A stretch of DNA of 64,000 nt, taken from assembly GCA_947446645.1 (NCBI GenBank), contig CANFHA010000013.1:114518-178517 (forward strand), written 5' to 3'. A program made the position numbers and the translations under genes. This stretch comes from Chitinophagaceae bacterium (lineage in GTDB: Bacteria; Bacteroidota; Bacteroidia; Chitinophagales; Chitinophagaceae). This document shows positions 35,770 through 43,140 of this stretch, in pieces (positions within the stretch are counted from its first letter, which is position 1; every line of letters starts with the position of its first letter). Below the pieces are notes generated by a model, which was not told the DNA's origin, made no database searches, and worked only from the letters and a program-made list of their open reading frames with translations.

Positions 35770-36795
35770 ATGTCGTTAAATAGCGAAAATTACCAGCCGG
35801 TTATCCTTGCAGTAGATGATTCCGTCGAAAATCTTCAGATACTGGCTACGCTATTAAAAGACGACTACAAGATCAAGATCGCGAAAAGTGGAGCAAAAGC
35901 CCTCGAACTCGCTCGGCAGCATCCTGTCCCTGACCTCATTCTTCTCGATATTATTATGCCGGAAATGGATGGCTTCGAGGTTTGTGAGGTGCTAAAGGCC
36001 GATCCTCAGACACAAAAGATCCCCGTCATCTTTTTAACCGCGCTCAACGAAGTAGCCGATGAAACAAAAGGACTGAAAAAAGGCGGCGCCGATTTTATTG
36101 CAAAACCGATCAATCCGGACATAGTAAAGGCACGGATCAACATACACCTTGCACTGCAGGCAGAAAGAAAAAAATCTGAATCGCTGCTCAAGGTTTTGTT
36201 ACCTGATCACGTAATTTCTGACCTGATAAGGAAAGGAAGCCACAAGCCGGAGATACATGATAATGTGAGTATTCTGTTCTGCGATTTTATTGGGTTCACA
36301 GGCATCACCAGCCAATTGGCTCCTGAATTTTTAATTGCCGAGCTTACGGATATTTACGGTCGTTTTGATGAGATATGCGAAGCCCGCGGCGCCACCCGTA
36401 TTAAGACCATTGGCGATGCCTACATGGCCGCCACCGGGCTAAGCAACAACAACTATAATCACGCAGAGCAACTGGTAAACACCGGTCTTGACTTCCTCAC
36501 CTACCTGCGCAACCGCAACATAGATGCCAAACAACAATGGACGTGCAGGATAGGTGTTCATTCTGGCAGCGTTATTTCTGGTATCATTGGTAAAACGCGT
36601 TTCGTGTACGACATTATTGGCGTAGATGTAAATATAGCAGCCCGTGTAGAAAGTGCAGGCAAGGGAATGGCTGTAACTGTTACAGAAGCTACTAAAAGTT
36701 TACTTGGGGATGGTTACGAGTTCCAGAGCATAGGCATTACGCAGCTCAAGGGAATTGATGAACAGGAACTATACGTAGTGGAAAAGAAAGCCTGA
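35770..36795 (+). CDS. response regulator with class III nucleotide cyclase output
   Basis: The 341-residue protein has a receiver domain (about 10-130) with phospho-acceptor Asp in LILLDIIMPEMDGF and the conserved Lys in FIAKPI. A short linker (KVLLPDHVISDLIRKG) leads to a class III cyclase domain with metal Asp in LFCDFIGFT and TIGDAYMAATG and substrate residues in YDIIGVDVNIAARVE. It would make cAMP when phosphorylated, most likely by the preceding hybrid kinase. An earlier in-frame ATG at 35713 adds 19 residues; I prefer 35770 because the receiver begins right after it. Confidence 0.92.
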   Translation: MSLNSENYQPVILAVDDSVENLQILATLLKDDYKIKIAKSGAKALELARQHPVPDLILLDIIMPEMDGFEVCEVLKADPQTQKIPVIFLTALNEVADETKGLKKGGADFIAKPINPDIVKARINIHLALQAERKKSESLLKVLLPDHVISDLIRKGSHKPEIHDNVSILFCDFIGFTGITSQLAPEFLIAELTDIYGRFDEICEARGATRIKTIGDAYMAATGLSNNNYNHAEQLVNTGLDFLTYLRNRNIDAKQQWTCRIGVHSGSVISGIIGKTRFVYDIIGVDVNIAARVESAGKGMAVTVTEATKSLLGDGYEFQSIGITQLKGIDEQELYVVEKKA

Positions 36796-36820
36796 TCTTG
36801 CAACGCAACCTGGAAACACC

Positions 36821-37435
36821 ATGCCGAATAATTTAAAGGAAACCTTTGGTAATATAGATATCTACCTTTTCGATCAGTTGCTCAAAGGCAGGTTCGATCA
36901 TTGTGAAAGCATAATTGACATAGGCTGTGGTGGCGGCAGAAACATGGTTTACTTTCTTAGAAACGGGTTTAACGTGTTCGGAATAGATCAGGATCCCGAA
37001 GCTATAGCATCAGTAAGGTCGCTCGCCCGGCAGCTCGCACCGAAAATTCCTTCAGAAAATTTTTTCGTTGGCAGGGTTGACGAAATTCCTTTTCCTCCTG
37101 TTTCTTTCGATCTGGCTATTTGCAGCGCAGTACTTCATTTCGCAAACGACCATGCCTATTTTGAACGCATGATTCGTGCCATTTGGAATGTTTTGAAACC
37201 CGGAGGCTTCCTATTTGCACGGCTTGCATCTGATATCGGCATTGAGCACCTGGTACAGCCGCTGGGCAGCGGCAGATTCTTACTGCCCGATGGATCAACA
37301 AGGTTTCTCGTAAATGAGCAGGAATTGATGCGCTATGGTCGCGATCTCAATGGAAATCTCTTCGAACCGATAAAGACGACCAACGTGAGCAATATGCGCT
37401 GTATGACTACATGGTGTTTACAGAAGAATGACTAG
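36821..37435 (+). CDS. class I SAM-dependent methyltransferase
   Basis: The 204-residue protein has the SAM-binding motif IIDIGCGGGRNMVYFLRNGF (about 31-50) and the acidic motif VFGIDQDPEA. VDEIPFPPVSFDLAICSAV and LKPGGFLFARLAS are the following methyltransferase motifs. It follows the receiver-cyclase by 25 bp on the same strand and may be co-transcribed. The acceptor molecule is not deducible. Confidence 0.88.
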   Translation: MPNNLKETFGNIDIYLFDQLLKGRFDHCESIIDIGCGGGRNMVYFLRNGFNVFGIDQDPEAIASVRSLARQLAPKIPSENFFVGRVDEIPFPPVSFDLAICSAVLHFANDHAYFERMIRAIWNVLKPGGFLFARLASDIGIEHLVQPLGSGRFLLPDGSTRFLVNEQELMRYGRDLNGNLFEPIKTTNVSNMRCMTTWCLQKND

Positions 37436-37523
37436 TCAGCCGTTCCTGGAAAAGTTTTGGGGATAGTGTTCTTTATCCCGAGGCCGGTTAAAAACGGCAA
37501 TGGAATTTTACTTTTGTTTGAAT

Positions 37524-37531
37524 TACCTTTG
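37524..37531 (+). promoter_or_regulatory. -7 element supporting the internal start of the DHS-like gene
   Basis: TACCTTTG matches TAnnTTTG and ends 21 bp before ATG 37553. It makes the longer in-frame opening at 37457 unlikely. Confidence 0.5.
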
Positions 37532-37552
37532 CCGCTCTTAATTTTTATAAAT

Positions 37553-38527
37553 ATGAACAAGGGTCCGATCTCCCAATTTATACAACACCATTACCGCCAC
37601 TTTAATGCGGCTGCGCTCGTAGATGCAGCTAAAGGGTATGAAACGCACCTGCTAGAGGGTGGTAAAATGCTGGTATCGCTTGCCGGGGCTATGAGCACTG
37701 CGGAGTTAGGTATCTCTTTTGCCGAAATGATACGTGCCGGCAAGGTAGACATCATCAGTTGCACAGGCGCTAACCTGGAAGAGGATATTATGAACCTTGT
37801 GGCTCATACACACTATAAGCGTGTACCTAACTACCGCGACCTGACGCCTAAAGAAGAATTTGAGCTGCTGGAGCAGGGTTTTAACCGTGTTACCGATACT
37901 TGTATCCCCGAGGAAGAAGCCTTCCGGAGGATACAGAAGCATATCTATAAGATATGGAAGGAAGCGCAGGATAAAGGTGAGCGCTATTTCCCGCATGAGT
38001 ATATGTATAAGCTGCTGCTGAGCGGCGTGATGAAAGAACACTATGAAATAGATACCAAGCACAGCTGGATGATAGCTGCTGCTGAAAAGAACATACCAAT
38101 AATTGTTCCGGGTTGGGAAGACAGCACCATGGGCAACATCTTTGCATCTTACTGCATCAAGGGTGAGCTGGTACCGGGCACCATGAAAAGCGGCATAGAG
38201 TATATGATGTGGCTTACGGAATGGTATCGTGCAAACTCAAGCGGCAAAGGCGTAGGCTTCTTCCAGATAGGTGGAGGTATAGCGGGCGACTTCCCGATAT
38301 GCGTGGTGCCTATGATGTACCAGGATCTTGAATGGCATGATGTTCCATTCTGGAGCTATTTCTGCCAGATAAGCGATAGCACTACTTCTTATGGCTCTTA
38401 CAGCGGTGCTGTACCTAATGAAAAAATAACATGGGGTAAGCTGGATATAGATACTCCCAAGTTTATAGTAGAGAGCGATGCTACCATTGTGGCTCCGCTG
38501 ATCTTCGCTTACTTGCTCGGTTGGTAA
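37553..38527 (+). CDS. deoxyhypusine-synthase-family enzyme
   Basis: The 324-residue protein belongs to the deoxyhypusine synthase fold: SLAGAMSTAELG, DIISCTGANLEED, then IGGGIAGDFPI and the catalytic-lysine region ITWGKLD (Lys296, the equivalent of WGK in eukaryotic DHS). Eukaryotic DHS transfers aminobutyl from spermidine to eIF5A. Bacteria have no eIF5A, and bacterial relatives are thought to make or modify polyamines such as homospermidine. No polyamine gene is adjacent. The overlap-scale spacing (15 bp) to the following glycosyltransferase gene suggests an operon. Confidence 0.88.
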   Translation: MNKGPISQFIQHHYRHFNAAALVDAAKGYETHLLEGGKMLVSLAGAMSTAELGISFAEMIRAGKVDIISCTGANLEEDIMNLVAHTHYKRVPNYRDLTPKEEFELLEQGFNRVTDTCIPEEEAFRRIQKHIYKIWKEAQDKGERYFPHEYMYKLLLSGVMKEHYEIDTKHSWMIAAAEKNIPIIVPGWEDSTMGNIFASYCIKGELVPGTMKSGIEYMMWLTEWYRANSSGKGVGFFQIGGGIAGDFPICVVPMMYQDLEWHDVPFWSYFCQISDSTTSYGSYSGAVPNEKITWGKLDIDTPKFIVESDATIVAPLIFAYLLGW

Positions 38528-38541
38528 TTTAGATTTTACTT

Positions 38542-39789
38542 GTGCAGTGCGCAGCAGTTGCAGGCAATATACCCAGGATACTCATCAATGTTGATTCCAC
38601 CGAAGGTTTCGGTCATTTCAACATTGTGAGTATGCTGAATGATGCCTTGCAGGCATATGGTGCCGAAGTGCATATTTTCTCTTCCACGCTGCACCATGCA
38701 TCCTCTCGTTTCGACTTCAGAAATGCCCACGTGCACAAACTGCCGGAGGTATTCTGGAAAGAAATAGACGGTCGGCGGACCTACCTGACAGCGGATGGTA
38801 CACTGCTGCATCGGGATAAACTATACAGGACTAATCTTCAGGCTGCCACCAGGCATATCATAACCACGGTCAGGCCACATGCATTTATAATGGAACACTA
38901 TCCGTTTATGATGCAGTGGCGTGATCCTGTGCTAAAGGCAATGGTGGATGTGTATGGCAAGCGGGCTGCTGCTGGTGCAACGCGGCCTCCCTCCATTTCG
39001 TTGTGCAGGGATATTGTTTTCAGCAGCGATCCTTTACGCACAATTGGTATCCTTCGCCATCATTTCGATTATATTCTTGTGCGTGGTGACCGCCGACTGG
39101 CAACACTTGCAGACTCAGCGCCTGACTGGAAAAAGATTACTGTAGCCACTGAATATATGGGGCAGTTTGTTGAGGAGCTGCCTGCGAGAGATGATATGCC
39201 TGAGGACAAGCGTGCAGTAATTGCATTTGCGGGTGGTGGATTTTTCCCTGAGGATATTCCTTTTTTTGAGGCCGTTATCAGGGCCAGGCAACATTCATTG
39301 TATAAAGGCAATCGACTGCACATTTACGTGAGTGACAATGTTCCGGAAGACCTGTTCATCCATTTTGATACCATTGCGGCGTCAGAGCCGGATGCCGGAA
39401 ATATCCGGATATCAAGGTCTGTGGCGCCGGTTGCCTTCAGGAAAGAGATAGTTAATTGTGCTGCCGCTATCTGCCGTGGCGGATACAACACCACTGCAGA
39501 ATTGATGAAAGCCAGGCGGCCATTTGTACTGATACCACGAGCAAGCGCTGAGCAGCAGAAGCGCGCTTCGCTGTTGAATCGCTTGCTCAATGTACCGATA
39601 ATCCAGGCTGCAGATTTAGTTCGGCCCGTGATACTGGCGAATGCTTTAGCGCATGCCCGCATGGCGGCAAATGATCAGCCTGCAGATATAAACCGTAATG
39701 GCGCAGGCTGTACTGCAAAAAGGATAGTGGAGCTTGCGGAACAGTATGCCAAAACAAACGCCCTGCAAGGCACACCTTATTGTCAATAA
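38542..39789 (+). CDS. glycosyltransferase-like protein, MurG/GT28 type
   Basis: The 415-residue protein has a GT-B layout. The N-terminal domain opens with RILINVDSTEGFGHFNIVSML. The C-terminal domain has FAGGGFFPE, then CRGGYNTTAELMKARRPFVL and IPRASAEQQKRASLL, which is the nucleotide-sugar-binding region of MurG-like GT28 enzymes. The start is GTG 38542, 15 bp after the DHS-like gene. Donor and acceptor are unknown. A specific peptidoglycan role is unlikely since murG is normally in the dcw cluster. Confidence 0.82.
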   Translation: MQCAAVAGNIPRILINVDSTEGFGHFNIVSMLNDALQAYGAEVHIFSSTLHHASSRFDFRNAHVHKLPEVFWKEIDGRRTYLTADGTLLHRDKLYRTNLQAATRHIITTVRPHAFIMEHYPFMMQWRDPVLKAMVDVYGKRAAAGATRPPSISLCRDIVFSSDPLRTIGILRHHFDYILVRGDRRLATLADSAPDWKKITVATEYMGQFVEELPARDDMPEDKRAVIAFAGGGFFPEDIPFFEAVIRARQHSLYKGNRLHIYVSDNVPEDLFIHFDTIAASEPDAGNIRISRSVAPVAFRKEIVNCAAAICRGGYNTTAELMKARRPFVLIPRASAEQQKRASLLNRLLNVPIIQAADLVRPVILANALAHARMAANDQPADINRNGAGCTAKRIVELAEQYAKTNALQGTPYCQ

Positions 39790-39795
39790 GCTATA

Positions 39796-40482
39796 TTACG
39801 AATCATACTGTTGCTCCGTATTGTCGGCGTCTCCGCTCACATCTCCCGCTTCGTCCGTGTTAGCATCATCATCGGCCAGCGGATCTTCCGGATCTGTATC
39901 CTCCTCACTGTCTTGCGGTTGGTCGCCCTGCTCCACATCATAAAACTGATCGTCCTGCACATCATCATATGAGGGATCGTCCTGCCAGTCTTCATACGAT
40001 GGATCAGACTCGTAAGAATCAAATGCATCGTTTGCGCCATCCATATCAAACCCATCGTCTATGAGCATCGCTGTCATAGGGTCGCCGGTAGCGAATGCAA
40101 GCAATGGGTCTGTATCCAGGATTCGCGACCAGAAATAAAGTTCGGCAAAGCTCATGCCACCTCCGTAGGAGTGATAGTGCGAACGGCGAATACGATGTGA
40201 ATATTGTGCCCATTTTTTCTGTCCCTGCTCACTCTTACGCCTGTTGCGAAGCTGCCGGGCTTTTATGCTTATTCCCGGGAATCTTTGCTCCAGTGCATAC
40301 TCCCTGTCGGCTGTTGTGCCATCTACAATTTCTATTATGGCTTTCGCGTATTCTGAGCTCCTGATCCGGGGAAACTTTTCTTCGAGTTTCTCTAGTCTTG
40401 CATCTGATACACCCTTTGCAATTTCTTCTGCTGCTTCTTCCTCCGTTTTTGGCAGGTTCCAACCCGCAAACAAATGTAACAT
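39796..40482 (-). CDS. hypothetical protein with long acidic tail
   Basis: The 228-residue protein has a charged helical N-terminal half (EEEAAEEIAKGVSDARLEKL, then a basic RRKSEQGQKKWAQYSHRIRR) and an extremely acidic, Asp/Glu/Gln-rich last 75 residues with imperfect repeats of DDPSYDDVQDD type. No signal peptide is seen. The acidic tail may bind cations or basic proteins. The family is unknown. It converges with the glycosyltransferase gene, 6 bp apart. Confidence 0.65.
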   Translation of the reverse strand: MLHLFAGWNLPKTEEEAAEEIAKGVSDARLEKLEEKFPRIRSSEYAKAIIEIVDGTTADREYALEQRFPGISIKARQLRNRRKSEQGQKKWAQYSHRIRRSHYHSYGGGMSFAELYFWSRILDTDPLLAFATGDPMTAMLIDDGFDMDGANDAFDSYESDPSYEDWQDDPSYDDVQDDQFYDVEQGDQPQDSEEDTDPEDPLADDDANTDEAGDVSGDADNTEQQYDS

Positions 40483-40626
40483 GTATAGATATTTAGATAA
40501 AGCCTGGTTAGCTACAAATATATATTTATACCGCCGTTTTTAAAACATGTAGCTTGAAAAACGGAGCGTATTTGTAGGGCAGGAATAGCGAGTTATTACC
40601 CGCGCTTCGTGGTCGCAGTTACCAAA

Positions 40627-40668
40627 AATGGAAAAGTCGCCCGATTGCTTTGGGGCGACTTTTCCATT
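40627..40668. terminator. strong bidirectional terminator
   Basis: A perfect 16-bp stem (40627-40642 with 40653-40668) with a 10-nt loop follows the metallothionein-like gene on the minus strand. Confidence 0.85.
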
Positions 40669-40695
40669 TAGTAATTACAGACATCATTTACAACC

Positions 40696-40818
40696 TTATC
40701 CCGGCATGCCACAGGTGCAGTTTTCGCACGTGCAGTCTTCGCATTGGCAATTCGGGTTGTTACATTTGCCAAAGTTGTTTGTTTGTCCTTTTACGATCAT
40801 TTCGATTGTTGTTTTCAT
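40696..40818 (-). CDS. metallothionein-like 40-residue cysteine-rich protein
   Basis: The 40-residue product has seven cysteines within 18 residues (C19, C24, C26, C29, C31, C34, C36) in the run NCQCEDCTCENCTCG. This C-x-C / C-x-x-C spacing is typical of metallothionein-type metal sequestration. The N-terminus KTTIEMIVKGQTNNFGKCNN is uncharged enough for a short anchor helix. It has its own -7 box and a strong terminator, and lies 120 bp downstream of an HMA-AraC regulator on the same strand. Copper or zinc handling is inferred from context. Confidence 0.8.
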   Translation of the reverse strand: MKTTIEMIVKGQTNNFGKCNNPNCQCEDCTCENCTCGMPG

Positions 40819-40845
40819 AAAACCTGTTTTAAAGAATTAATGATA

Positions 40846-40853
40846 CAAAGGTA
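40846..40853 (-). promoter_or_regulatory. -7 element for the metallothionein-like gene
   Basis: Minus-strand TACCTTTG, a perfect TAnnTTTG, begins 35 bp and ends 27 bp before the ATG. No -33 box at the usual spacing was seen, so an activator such as the neighbouring AraC protein may be needed. Confidence 0.5.
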
Positions 40854-40938
40854 CATGCCATTGGTAGTGCCGGTGTTATACAACTTTGGGTAAGTGTAGC
40901 AAAATTTTTGGATTATCGTTGTTTTAAGGGCAGTAACC

Positions 40939-41511
40939 TCAGATATTGTCAATTGCTTTTCGCCTGGCGGCGCCAACCTCTTTGAAATGCGAGGGGGTAA
41001 GCCCGGTGATCTTTTTGAATTGGCTGGAAAGATGCGCCGTGCTGCTATATTCCAGTTCGGCGGCTATCTCTGAGAGCGTCATTTGCCCATAGATCAGGAG
41101 CTCTTTTGCTTTTTCAATCCGTTGCTCTATAAAGTAGTTTTCAATTGTGCGGCCTTCAACCGAAGAAAAAAGGCTGCTCAGGTAAGTATATTCGTGGTGC
41201 AGGTGTTCCGAGAGATAGGCAGACAAATTGAGTTTGTTATCACTTTCATCTCCCTGGTGCCTGGCTTTCTTGATGACCAGTTGTTTTATTTTTTCTATCA
41301 GCCCGCTCACCCGGTCGTCTATTAACTCAAAGCCAACTTCCTCAAGCCTTGCCTTCAACTTGTCTTTTTTAGCGTCGGCCAGGGGCTTCGGGAGGTATAT
41401 CTCTCCGAATATAACTTTGGTGTACGGGATGGTATCATCTTTCAGTATGGCCTCCACCGCTAGCACGCAGCGGTGGCAGACCATATTTTTAACAAGTAAT
41501 ACTGTTGACAT
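40939..41511 (-). CDS. AraC-family regulator with N-terminal HMA-like metal-binding domain
   Basis: The 190-residue protein starts with VLLVKNMVCHRCVLAVEAIL, the MxCxxC signature (C12, C15) of heavy-metal-associated domains such as CopZ. A helical linker follows, and then an AraC DNA-binding domain with two helix-turn-helices (SEIAAELEYSSTAHLSSQFK and GLTPSHFKE). It should sense a soft metal, probably Cu(I), and control nearby genes; the metallothionein-like gene downstream is the obvious target. It starts 35 bp after glmM on the same strand and may be partly co-transcribed with it. Confidence 0.85.
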   Translation of the reverse strand: MSTVLLVKNMVCHRCVLAVEAILKDDTIPYTKVIFGEIYLPKPLADAKKDKLKARLEEVGFELIDDRVSGLIEKIKQLVIKKARHQGDESDNKLNLSAYLSEHLHHEYTYLSSLFSSVEGRTIENYFIEQRIEKAKELLIYGQMTLSEIAAELEYSSTAHLSSQFKKITGLTPSHFKEVGAARRKAIDNI

Positions 41512-41546
41512 AAAATTTAAAGAGAATTAAATCCGTTAATCCTCGT

Positions 41547-42941
41547 TTATTCTGCCTTCATCAGCATCATCTCCTTTATGTCCGCCATTATTCGCTTAGC
41601 TATGTTGTTTGCGGTGGTTTCAGAGCCGCTCTCGGAATAGATACGGATAATCGGTTCAGTGTTCGATGTGCGCAGATGAACCCAATCGTTGTCGAAGTCT
41701 ATGCGAAGGCCGTCTTCGGTGTTGATCGGTTGCTTTTTGTACTTCTTCTTTATTTCTTCAAATATGTTCTTTACGTTCACATCTTCAGAAAGCTCTATCT
41801 TATTTTTTGAGATGAAGTAGTTTGGATATGTGCTGCGCAATGCTTTTACCGATTTGCCAGACTTCGCGAGATGTGTAAGGAACAGCGCAATGCCAATAAG
41901 TGCATCGCGGCCGTAGTGCAGCTCGGGAACGATCACTCCGCCGTTTCCTTCGCCGCCTATCACCGCATTTACTTCCTTCATTTTCTTCACCACGTTTACT
42001 TCTCCTACTGCACTGGGAAAGTATTGGCCGCCATGCTTCTCCGTAACATCACGAAGGGCCCGGGTAGAGGAAAGATTAGAAACCGTATTGCCTTTTTTGT
42101 TGGACAGGATATAATCTGCGATAGCCACAAGCGTATATTCTTCGCCGAAAAGGCTGCCGTCTTCACATACAAAGCAAAGGCGGTCTACATCGGGGTCTAC
42201 AGCTATGCCTAAGGTTGCATTGCTCTTCTTTACTGTGGAGCATAGCTCAATCAGGTTTTCCGGCAATGGTTCTGGGTTATGGGCAAAGTTACCGGTCACT
42301 TCTTCGTTGATAACCTTAACATCAGTAACGCCCAATGCATTCAGTACCTGCGGCACCGAAATAGCGCCGGTCGAGTTTACAGCATCTACCACTACTTTGA
42401 ACTTCATTTTCGTTATAGCGGCCACATCTACAAGCGGATGGGCTAAAATGGTGTCAATGTGCTTCTGAATATATGAATCGTCTGTTGTTACGGTGCCTAT
42501 CTTGTTTATCTCCGCATATTTCACATCGTTCTTTTCAGCAAAGTCCAGTATCCATTGTCCTTCAGCTGCATTGAGGAATTCACCATCGCTGTTCAGCAGT
42601 TTCAGTGCATTCCATTCTTTAGGATTATGGCTGGCGGTGAGTATGATGCCACCACCTGCTTTTTCCATCTTCACAGCCATTTCCACAGTAGGGGTAGTGC
42701 TTAACCCCAGGTCAATAACATTGCAACCAATACTTTGCAGTGTGGCGACAACAAGGTCGCGCACCATGCCGCCCGACATGCGGCCATCACGGCCAACGAT
42801 TATTTTTTTATTCTTGCCTTGTTCGGCCACCCATGCGCCATAGGCTGTGGTGAACTTTACTACATCTATGGGGGTAAGGTTTTTGCCGGGAACACCGCCT
42901 ATTGTCCCCCTTATACCGGAAATGGATTTGATTAATGCCAT
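41547..42941 (-). CDS. glmM: phosphoglucosamine mutase / phosphohexomutase
   Basis: The 464-residue enzyme has the phosphoserine loop TASHNPKEWNALK (Ser104), the metal loop DPDVDRLCF, the sugar loop GEGNGG and the phosphate loop RTSNTEPIIRIYSES. These define the alpha-D-phosphohexomutase family. The opening SISGIRGTIGG fits the GlmM-like Bacteroidota group, which converts glucosamine-6-P to glucosamine-1-P for UDP-GlcNAc. I use ATG 42941, since 33 further upstream residues (to 43040) are not conserved-looking. Phosphomannomutase activity is an alternative. Confidence 0.85.
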   Translation of the reverse strand: MALIKSISGIRGTIGGVPGKNLTPIDVVKFTTAYGAWVAEQGKNKKIIVGRDGRMSGGMVRDLVVATLQSIGCNVIDLGLSTTPTVEMAVKMEKAGGGIILTASHNPKEWNALKLLNSDGEFLNAAEGQWILDFAEKNDVKYAEINKIGTVTTDDSYIQKHIDTILAHPLVDVAAITKMKFKVVVDAVNSTGAISVPQVLNALGVTDVKVINEEVTGNFAHNPEPLPENLIELCSTVKKSNATLGIAVDPDVDRLCFVCEDGSLFGEEYTLVAIADYILSNKKGNTVSNLSSTRALRDVTEKHGGQYFPSAVGEVNVVKKMKEVNAVIGGEGNGGVIVPELHYGRDALIGIALFLTHLAKSGKSVKALRSTYPNYFISKNKIELSEDVNVKNIFEEIKKKYKKQPINTEDGLRIDFDNDWVHLRTSNTEPIIRIYSESGSETTANNIAKRIMADIKEMMLMKAE

Positions 42942-43140
42942 GTGATTGGTTGAGAAAGCGAAGATAATAAAAACTGCAAGGAGATCGGATATCTTGGTGT
43001 GAGTGAAATATGTTTTATTGCATAAAGGCCGGGGATGCACCGTAGGATTTTCTTTGTACTTAGGTTAAGTCTTGATTAACACATTACGTTATCCGGCAGG
43101 ATTAAGGTTTTTGAGTAATTTCACATTGAATTATTTCTTT

